Assembly (NCBI GenBank): GCA_023423795.1
Contig: JAFAEX010000082.1
Coordinates: 1 to 36,172 of the forward strand
Length of the DNA stretch: 36,172 nt
Direction: 5' to 3'
From: Chloroflexota bacterium
GTDB lineage: Bacteria > Chloroflexota > Chloroflexia > Thermomicrobiales > UBA6265
The translations under genes were made by a program, and so were the position numbers. Below are positions 16,389-22,997 of this stretch, piece after piece. The notes under the pieces were generated by a model that saw only the letters and a program-made list of their open reading frames with translations, made no database searches and was not told the DNA's origin. The stretch's first letter is position 1. Each line of letters starts with the position of its first letter.

Positions 16389-16862
16389 TCAAAAATTGCC
16401 CCACGCCACCTGGAAGCAGGGCAACCTCAGTTCGTCCCGCCAGAGGCGCACCACCTGGTCGCGGTCCTCGAAGACGACCCGCACCTCGTAGCGGTCGCGC
16501 ACGTGCTCCCGCCAGATCTCCCGCTTCACCACCACGTCCTTGCGGCGGTCCCCCGTGCGCCGCAGGTGCAGCGCATCCGGGGCAATGCCGTGCCGCGCCA
16601 GCCAGCGCTCGGTCTGCGGCCGGTGCCGCTCCTCGCGGCCGGAAATGACGATGACGGCCACCTCCGGGAACGCTTGCCGGATCGCGTCGTGGACGAAGTG
16701 GACCGCCGCGAACGGCTCGTCCTCCTCGCAGCGGCTGGCGTCGTAGGGGCTGCGCTCGCCGAGCAGGGCCAGCGTGCCGTCGAGGTCGAAGATGACGCAG
16801 GGCGGCAGGTCCTCCTCACCGGCGGCGGGCGCGTTCGCGCGGTCGGGCTGGGCGGTCGTCAT
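16389..16862 (-). CDS. Stand-alone PNKP-type polynucleotide 3'-phosphatase (HAD family)
   Basis: A 157-residue HAD phosphatase matching the C-terminal phosphatase of T4 polynucleotide kinase. DxD nucleophile and acid: Asp26 and Asp28 in IFDLDGTLALLGERSPYD. Also IVISGREERHRPQTERWL, the Lys-containing RRKDVVVKREIW, VVFEDRDQVVRLWR and the terminal FQVAWGNF. The kinase half of T4 Pnkp is absent. The enzyme is expected to remove 3'-phosphates from nucleic-acid ends. The ATG at 16862 has GGAGGAG just upstream. The gene lies 118 bp before darG on the same strand, so a shared transcript with DarTG is possible. Homologous domains also occur as general cellular phosphatases. Confidence 0.85.
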   Translation of the reverse strand: MTTAQPDRANAPAAGEEDLPPCVIFDLDGTLALLGERSPYDASRCEEDEPFAAVHFVHDAIRQAFPEVAVIVISGREERHRPQTERWLARHGIAPDALHLRRTGDRRKDVVVKREIWREHVRDRYEVRVVFEDRDQVVRLWRDELRLPCFQVAWGNF

Positions 16863-16993
16863 GGCTCCTCCGGGCGGCCGGCGGGCGCGGCGCTTCGCAC
16901 CCGCGGCGCGATGGTACGCAGCGCCCGTGCCGCTCGCGCCACGACGACGCCGGGTCGGCATTGCCGGAGCAGCGGGCCGTCCCGGACGGCCCG

Positions 16994-18592
16994 CTACGCC
17001 GCCCGGAGCGGCTTCAGCCGGTTCTTTTCGAACTGGTTCAGCGCCTTCTTGAGCCGCCCGAACTCGGCCTGCTCGGCGTCGGTCATCGTGTGGGCCGGGC
17101 CGGCGATGTTGACCACCTCGTCCGGGTCGTTCGCGAGGTCGTACATCTCCCACTCGTCCGGGGCGCTGTCGGTCGCGTCCCGGTAGCGCACCAGTTTCCA
17201 CCGCGCTTCGCGGATGGCGACGAGGCGGTTCGCGCCGTCCACCAGCGGCTCGCCCTGCCCGCAGTAAATGTCGTCGAACGTGAACCCTACGTAGGGATTC
17301 GGCCCGGAGCGGCCGGGGTTGCGCACGACGTCCGCGTAGTCCCTGCCCTGCCAGCGCTGCCGCGCCGGCTTCGGCACGTCCAGCAGCGTCGCCAGCGTCG
17401 GCAGCAGATCGACGTGGGAAACCAGCGCCTGCGACCGCTTGCCCTTCGGCAGCCCCTTCGGCCACGAGAAGACCATCGGCACCCGGAGTGTCTCCTCGTA
17501 GGCGTTGAACATCTTCTGGCGCATGCCGCCGTGCGAGAGTCCCATCTCGCCGTGGTCGGACGTCCGCACGATCAGCGTGTTCTGCGTCTTCCCGGCATCC
17601 TTCAGCGCGCGCAGCACGTCGCCGAGGTAGCCGTCCACCAGCTTCATCAGGTTGCCGTAGAAGTTGAGGTAGTCGAGCTTCCTCCGCTCGGTCAGCAGCG
17701 GCCCGAGCCCGGCCGCGAGCTTGGGGATGAGGTCCTGCTGCGCCGTCGGCTTGCCGTTGGCCGCCAGGTCCTCGCTTTCCGAAGGCGGCAGCCCGATGCC
17801 CGTGTTCTGGAGGAACGAGTCGTCGAAGCCGCCGCTGTCGAAGCGCTGCGGATACGCCAGCACGTCGTGCGGGTTGACCAGCGACACGATCAGGAAGAAC
17901 GGCCGCTTGACCTTCCGTCGGCTGGCGATGAACTGGAGCACCCCCTCGTCCCCGGAGTTCACCGCGCCTTCGGAGTTCATGAACCGGCCGTCGTTGTCGG
18001 CGTTGCCGGCGCCCATCTCCGCCTCGTCCTGGTTCGCGCCGGCGTCGGGCGAGTCCCAGCGGGCGAAGTCGTATTTCGCCAGGTCCTTCGGCGTCCAGTC
18101 CACCGGATCACCCGCCTCCTCCCAGCCGGCCGGCTTGGAAAGGTGCCACTTGCCCTTGTAGACGACGTCGTAGCCCGCCTTCTCCATGACGGTGGCCATG
18201 TTCGGCAGGTCCAGCGGCAGCACCGGCTGGGTTTCGGACGCCTCGTATTCGAAGGACAACGTGTCGGTCACGCCGTGCTGGGCCGGGAAGTACCCGGTGA
18301 ACAGCGACGCACGCGACGGCGAGCACATGCTGGCCGAGCAGAACGCGTTGTCGAAACTCACGCCCCGCTTCTTCAAGCGCGTCAGGTTTGGCAGGTGGCG
18401 CTGCTCCCAACCCTGCGGAAAGTGCATCGCGGGCCGTTCCTGGTCGGTGATGAACAGGACCACGTTGGGCTTCTTCGCCTTCTTCTTCTTGTTCTTGCGC
18501 TTCTTCTTGCCCACCGCCTCCTCGCCGAAGGCAAGGGCAGACGCGATTGCCGGCGCGGCGACGGCGGACTTCAACAGGTCCCGGCGATCCAT
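16994..18592 (-). CDS. Tat-exported sulfatase
   Basis: A 532-residue type I sulfatase of the alkaline phosphatase superfamily that hydrolyses organic sulfate esters outside the cytoplasm. The N-terminus RRDLLKSAVAAPAIASALAF is a Tat signal, followed by an unusual lysine-rich stretch (KKKRKNKKKKAKK, about 29-41). The domain opens with PNVVLFITDQERP. The formylglycine site is Cys90 in CSPSRASLFTG, and YKGKWHLSK and TSDHGEMGLSHG carry further metal and substrate residues. Formylglycine-generating enzyme is not encoded in the window. The ATG at 18592 is preferred because it begins the Tat signal, though its ribosome site is weak. Substrate cannot be told. Confidence 0.92.
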   Translation of the reverse strand: MDRRDLLKSAVAAPAIASALAFGEEAVGKKKRKNKKKKAKKPNVVLFITDQERPAMHFPQGWEQRHLPNLTRLKKRGVSFDNAFCSASMCSPSRASLFTGYFPAQHGVTDTLSFEYEASETQPVLPLDLPNMATVMEKAGYDVVYKGKWHLSKPAGWEEAGDPVDWTPKDLAKYDFARWDSPDAGANQDEAEMGAGNADNDGRFMNSEGAVNSGDEGVLQFIASRRKVKRPFFLIVSLVNPHDVLAYPQRFDSGGFDDSFLQNTGIGLPPSESEDLAANGKPTAQQDLIPKLAAGLGPLLTERRKLDYLNFYGNLMKLVDGYLGDVLRALKDAGKTQNTLIVRTSDHGEMGLSHGGMRQKMFNAYEETLRVPMVFSWPKGLPKGKRSQALVSHVDLLPTLATLLDVPKPARQRWQGRDYADVVRNPGRSGPNPYVGFTFDDIYCGQGEPLVDGANRLVAIREARWKLVRYRDATDSAPDEWEMYDLANDPDEVVNIAGPAHTMTDAEQAEFGRLKKALNQFEKNRLKPLRAA

Positions 18593-18815
18593 TCGAGCAA
18601 ACGGCCTTTCGCGATCCAGGCGCCACGTCACGCCACTGCCGAGTATCCTAACGGCAGAAGCCGGCAAGGGCGCGCCGGCAGGATCGATTCATCCTCTATC
18701 GTTGTCAATAATCAATGGTTATCCACGCTTGGCCTCGCGTACCACCGGGGATCGCGAGTCACGCCGATTCCACGCCATCAATCCGAAGCACGCCGCGCGA
18801 ACCGCTCCGTCCTGC

Positions 18816-20993
18816 TTACCCCAGCGGCAACTCCCGCCGCCGCTCGCCGGTGCCGGCGAAGACCGCGTTGGCCAGCGCCGGCGGCACGACCACCACCGCT
18901 GGTTCGCCCAGACCGGACGGCGGCGCGTCGCTGGGCACGAAGGCGACCTCCACCGGCGGCGCGTCCGGGAAGCGCAACACCCGGTACCGGTCGACGTTGC
19001 CCTGCTCCACCGCGCCCGCCGTCAGCGTCACCGCCTCGCCCATCGCCGCCGAAAGGCCGAACAGCGCGCCGCCCTCCAGTTGCTGGGCGGCGATGTTCGG
19101 GTTGACCACCGTGCCGCAATCGACCGCGACCGTGAGCCGCAGCGGCCGCACCCCCTCCTCGCCAACCGCCGCCTCGGCGACGCAGGCGACCCAGGTGCCG
19201 CCGTAGTTGGCCAGCGCCACCCCGCGGCCGACGCCCGGTTCGGTCGGCGTCCCCCAGCCGGCGCGTTCCGCGGCGAGATCGAGCACCGCCGCCGCGCGCG
19301 GGTCGGCGAGGTTGTCGCGCCGGAAGGCGACCGGATCGGCCCCGGCCAGCAGCGCCAGTTCGTCCATCGCCGATTCGGCGACGAACACGTTCTGCGTTTC
19401 CCCCACGCCGCGCCAGAAACCGACCGGCACGCCGCTGCGGGCGATCGCGCTCTCGACCCGGCGGTGCGGGACGGCGTAGGGGAACTCCTCGCCCAGCCCG
19501 GAGACCAGCATCCGGTCGATCCGGTCGCCCTCCGGCCCCTCCCCGAGGAACATCGGGAAGCGGTCCACCCCGGCCGAATCGCCGGCCGTCTGGTGGAACC
19601 ACGCGAACGGCTTGCCGGCCGAGTCGATCCCGGCGCGCACCCGGTGGAGCGTCGCCGGGCGGAAGAAATCGTGGCGGATGTCCTCCTCACGCGGCCACAC
19701 CACCAGCACCGGCGCACCGACCGCCATGCTCGCCTGCAGCGCGTCGCCGACCACGTCGCTTTCCGCCCGCCGGCCGAACCCGCCGCCGAGGAACCGCTGG
19801 TGCAACACCACCTGCTGGGCGGGAACGCCCGTCAGCCGCTCGGCCAGCGCGGTCACGAACGATTGCCCCTGCGTGCCGACCCAAACGTCTACTTCGCCGT
19901 CGCGCACCCAGGCGGCCGCCGTCATCGGCTCCATCGCGACGTGGGCGAGGAACGGCGTGAAATAGGTCGCGTCGAACTGCTTCGGCGCGCGCTCGATCGC
20001 CCGCTCGGCCCGGCCGGAGGCGAAGGCGAGCGGCACGCGCCCGGCCAGGACCGCCTCGAACCCGGCCCGGATCGCGCCCGAATCCAGGTCGGCGCGCGGC
20101 CCGAGGTCCCATTCCACCGACAGCGCCTGCCGCCCCTTCCACGCCGGCCAGAAGCCGTCGGCGACGACCGCCACTGCCTCGTCCACGCCGGGACCCGGCG
20201 AGGGCAACCGCAGCACGGCGCGCACCCCCGGCACCGCCAGCGCCGCCGCGTCGTCGATGGCGCGCACCGTGCCGCCGAAGGCGGGCGGCCGCAGCGTCAC
20301 CGCCGTCAGCATGCCCTCGACCTCGGCCGCCGCGTCGATGCCGTAGCGGGCGCGCCCGGTCGCCTTCGCCTCGGCGTCCAGCCGCGGCTGCGGCGCGCCG
20401 ATCAACCGGAAATCCGCCGGGTCCTTCAACGGCGGGTCCGCCGCCGGCTCGATCGCCGCCGCCTCGGCCAGCAGGTCGGCGTAGGGGATCGAGCGCCCGG
20501 CGGCATCGTCGAAAACGACCCCGCCCTCCGTCCGCAGCAGCGCCGGATCGACACCCCAGCGCGCGGCCGCCGCCGCGACCAGCATCGCCCGCGCCGCCGC
20601 CCCGGCCTGCCGCAGCGGCCGCCACGACGACGAGACGCTGGTCGAACCGAAGGTGAACTGCTGGCCGAACACGCCGTAGGCGGGGTTGCCGTAGGCGTCC
20701 TCCACCCGCACCCGCCGCCAGTCGGCGTCCAGCTCCTCGGCCACCAGCATCGGCAGCGCGGTCATCACGCCCTGCCCCATCTCGGCCTTGTGGAGCCGGA
20801 CCACAACCTCGCCCGATGGCAGCAGCGTCAGCCAGGCGTTGGGCGACAGGCCGTCGGCAGCCGGGTCGGCGGCGGGCGTCGCCTGCGCCCCGGCGCGCGG
20901 CGTCGCCGGCAGCCGGAACCCGAGGGCCAGCGCCCCGCCGGCCACCGACACGAGGAACGCGCGGCGGGACAGCACCGAAGATCCGGTCGTCAT
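18816..20993 (-). CDS. Molybdenum hydroxylase large subunit, IorB type
   Basis: A 725-residue molybdopterin-binding subunit of the xanthine dehydrogenase family, closest in layout to isoquinoline 1-oxidoreductase beta subunit. It carries its own Tat signal (SRRAFLVSVAGGALALGF) and lacks a FAD partner, as in IorAB enzymes that pass electrons to a cytochrome. Family motifs include EMGQGVMTALPMLVAEEL, FLGGGFGRR, GFWRGVGETQNVF (molybdopterin region) and CGTVVNPNIAAQQLEGG near the C-terminus. It overlaps the small-subunit gene by four bases (ATGA), so translation is coupled. It probably oxidises an N-heterocycle or aldehyde in the periplasm or outer face. Substrate unknown. Confidence 0.92.
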   Translation of the reverse strand: MTTGSSVLSRRAFLVSVAGGALALGFRLPATPRAGAQATPAADPAADGLSPNAWLTLLPSGEVVVRLHKAEMGQGVMTALPMLVAEELDADWRRVRVEDAYGNPAYGVFGQQFTFGSTSVSSSWRPLRQAGAAARAMLVAAAAARWGVDPALLRTEGGVVFDDAAGRSIPYADLLAEAAAIEPAADPPLKDPADFRLIGAPQPRLDAEAKATGRARYGIDAAAEVEGMLTAVTLRPPAFGGTVRAIDDAAALAVPGVRAVLRLPSPGPGVDEAVAVVADGFWPAWKGRQALSVEWDLGPRADLDSGAIRAGFEAVLAGRVPLAFASGRAERAIERAPKQFDATYFTPFLAHVAMEPMTAAAWVRDGEVDVWVGTQGQSFVTALAERLTGVPAQQVVLHQRFLGGGFGRRAESDVVGDALQASMAVGAPVLVVWPREEDIRHDFFRPATLHRVRAGIDSAGKPFAWFHQTAGDSAGVDRFPMFLGEGPEGDRIDRMLVSGLGEEFPYAVPHRRVESAIARSGVPVGFWRGVGETQNVFVAESAMDELALLAGADPVAFRRDNLADPRAAAVLDLAAERAGWGTPTEPGVGRGVALANYGGTWVACVAEAAVGEEGVRPLRLTVAVDCGTVVNPNIAAQQLEGGALFGLSAAMGEAVTLTAGAVEQGNVDRYRVLRFPDAPPVEVAFVPSDAPPSGLGEPAVVVVPPALANAVFAGTGERRRELPLG

Positions 20994-21448
20994 CGGGCGG
21001 CCTCCTCCGCGGCGCGGCGCACCGCCAGCCGGATGCGGCCGTAGGTCGCGCAGCGGCACAGGATCGGCCGCATCGCGTCGTCGATCTCCTCGTCGGTCGG
21101 GTCCGGGGTGCGCGCCAGCAACGCGGCGGCGGCCATCACCTGCCCGCTCTGGCAGTACCCGCACTGGGCCACGTCCTCGGCGACCCAAGCCTGCTGGACC
21201 GGGTGCAGGTCCTCCCCGGCCAGCCCCTCGATGGTGACAACCTCCCGGCCCGCCGCGGCCGATAGCGGCACCTGGCAACTCGGCGTCGCCGCGCCGTCGA
21301 GGTGGACGGTGCAGGCCCCGCAGGCGCCGATGCCGCAGCCGTATTTCGTGCCGGGCAGCTTCAGCAGGTCGCGCAGCGCCCAGAGCAACGGCATCTCCGG
21401 GTCGGCGTCGAGGCGGCGAACCTCGCCGTTGACGGTCAACTCGATCAT
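20990..21448 (-). CDS. Molybdenum hydroxylase [2Fe-2S] subunit, IorA type
   Basis: A 152-residue iron-sulfur subunit. The plant-ferredoxin-like cluster is held by Cys38, Cys43, Cys46 and Cys58 (YGCGIGACGACTVHL). The second cluster domain has Cys96 and Cys99 (QCGYCQSGQ) and Cys131 and Cys133 (CRCATYGRIR). It carries electrons from the molybdenum centre to an acceptor. There is no signal peptide, so it is presumably exported with the Tat-tagged large subunit. First gene of a two-gene operon. Confidence 0.94.
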   Translation of the reverse strand: MIELTVNGEVRRLDADPEMPLLWALRDLLKLPGTKYGCGIGACGACTVHLDGAATPSCQVPLSAAAGREVVTIEGLAGEDLHPVQQAWVAEDVAQCGYCQSGQVMAAAALLARTPDPTDEEIDDAMRPILCRCATYGRIRLAVRRAAEEAAR

Positions 21449-21585
21449 CCGGGGAGTCTCCAGCGCGGTGTGGGAAAACGCTCGGGCTGGACGACGCGCG
21501 CCGCCGAATCCTTGATGCTACCAGCCGGCGGGGCAGCAAGTCGGCTCAAGGGGTGCTTCACAACCCTGGCGGCTGAACCCAGCCC

Positions 21586-21667
21586 GTCATCCCGGGCACG
21601 CCGAAAGATCGCGCCGCTTCTCGATTCCTCGACTCGAGCACGAGATCCCGCGACCATCTCGGGATAA
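21586..21667. repeat. Family-3 repeat, diverged pair
   Basis: Two family-3 halves face each other: gtcatcccgggcacgcc at the left and cacgagatcccgcgaccatc followed by tcgggataac at the right. They fill much of the 283-bp gap between mcrC and the IorA-type gene (21449-21731). No gene was found in that gap. Confidence 0.5.
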
Positions 21668-21731
21668 CGACGCAGTGCCCCAGAGCCGGGCCGGCGACGG
21701 TGCTGTCCGCTTCATTAGGACGCAGCCGCCG

Positions 21732-22997
21732 TCACGCGCGACCGGTTGGCACATGCGGCGGCCTCGATGCGCGCGGCCCCGGCTGCGGTTCCATGGGCGC
21801 CGCTCGCCGCCCGGCCCACGCGAACACGCCGCCCGCAAATTCCCGGCACGCGCGCTGGAGGTCGGCCGGCTCGCCGCCGAGGTCGAGCGCCGCCACCCGG
21901 ATGCGCGCGTCGTGGTTGCGGATCGCGAGGTCGCCGCGCTCCCCACCTTCGTGCCGGGGGTACACGATCAGCCCACGATCGAGCCCGAGCGCCGTGCAGT
22001 AGGCGAGCACCTGGTAGACGTCGTGCTGGATGAATTCGCCGGCGCGTTGGCGCTTGTACTTGCAGTCCGCCACCAGCGCCGGCCGGCCGTCCGCGGTCAC
22101 CAGGATGTCCGGCCGGATCGCGAGCAGCCCGTCCCGATCGAGGAAACCCCGGTCCTGTTCGACGACGGCCATCCCCGCCGGCGCTGCCTCCCGCAGCACC
22201 TGGCCGACGAACGCTTCGAACAACGCGTTCATGTCCACCAGAAAGGTCCGGAACGTCGTTTCCCCGGCGTGTTCGGACAGCGACGATCCGCGCAGGAACA
22301 GCCGGCAGAGCCGATGGATCGGTTCGTACCCCCGGTTCTGCCGGTCGTAGACGAACCGGTCGATCGCCTCGACCGGCACGTGGGTCGGCGAAACCTCTCC
22401 CAGGGAATGGTCGATGCGCCACAGCCGCAACCGCAGCCGCGGTTCGCGCACCCACCCGGCCAGCAAGTGCGCCACCTGTCGGATGACCTGATTCTCGGGA
22501 ATGTCCCACGTAAACTCGGCGTAACGGCACCACGTCCGATGTCGCAGGACGTGGTTGCGTCGCCCGTCCTCGGCAACGACGATCCGGCCCCGCACGGCGG
22601 CCAGGTTGTCTTCCCGCTCGACGTAGGACCGGTGCAGGCCGGCGACGATGCGCTCCTCGACCATCCGGGCGAACGCGACGACGAGGAACTCGAGCACCGC
22701 GTCGAGGTCGGCGAACGCGGCCGGCTCGTCGCGAAACGGGGTCGGCAACCCGTAGGCGATGGCGAGCATCAGGAACAGGTTGGTCGCCAGCACCTTCGGC
22801 GCGACCGAGAGCCGCCGCCCCGACGGCAACGACAACACGCCGACGTACTGGCGCGGGTTGACGATGACGGCGTTTCCGCCCAGGTCGCGCCGGATGACGA
22901 AGGCCCCGCGGGTCTGGCGTTCCAACGCGGCGACGTCGCCGATGTCGAGTTCGATCCTGTTGTCGGCGTACTCCGCGAGAACGATGTCGCCGGTCAC
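21732..22997 (-). CDS. mcrC: McrC-type nuclease subunit of a type IV restriction system
   Basis: A 421-residue McrC protein (McrBC 5-methylcytosine restriction component). The N-terminal half binds the McrB ring (VLSLPSGRRLSVAPKV around 54-69). The C-terminal half carries a PD-(D/E)xK nuclease core: Asp297 in IRPDILV and Asp311-x-Lys313 in ALVADCKYK, followed by HDVYQVLAYC. The GTG start at 22997 overlaps the mcrB stop (GTGA), the usual coupled arrangement. Longer in-frame starts would run deep into mcrB and are not supported. It should cut modified DNA in complex with McrB. The last 20 or so residues are basic and low-complexity. Confidence 0.92.
   Translation of the reverse strand: MTGDIVLAEYADNRIELDIGDVAALERQTRGAFVIRRDLGGNAVIVNPRQYVGVLSLPSGRRLSVAPKVLATNLFLMLAIAYGLPTPFRDEPAAFADLDAVLEFLVVAFARMVEERIVAGLHRSYVEREDNLAAVRGRIVVAEDGRRNHVLRHRTWCRYAEFTWDIPENQVIRQVAHLLAGWVREPRLRLRLWRIDHSLGEVSPTHVPVEAIDRFVYDRQNRGYEPIHRLCRLFLRGSSLSEHAGETTFRTFLVDMNALFEAFVGQVLREAAPAGMAVVEQDRGFLDRDGLLAIRPDILVTADGRPALVADCKYKRQRAGEFIQHDVYQVLAYCTALGLDRGLIVYPRHEGGERGDLAIRNHDARIRVAALDLGGEPADLQRACREFAGGVFAWAGRRAAPMEPQPGPRASRPPHVPTGRA

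Noticed and set aside
18719..18727. DnaA-box-like ttatccacg
   Set aside because: A single site without an AT-rich unwinding region or a dnaA/dnaN neighbour; not an origin.
20993..21539. Extended start for the IorB-type subunit (frame open to 21539)
   Set aside because: It would overlap the whole [2Fe-2S] subunit gene. The ATG at 20993 begins a Tat signal and overlaps the upstream stop by four bases.
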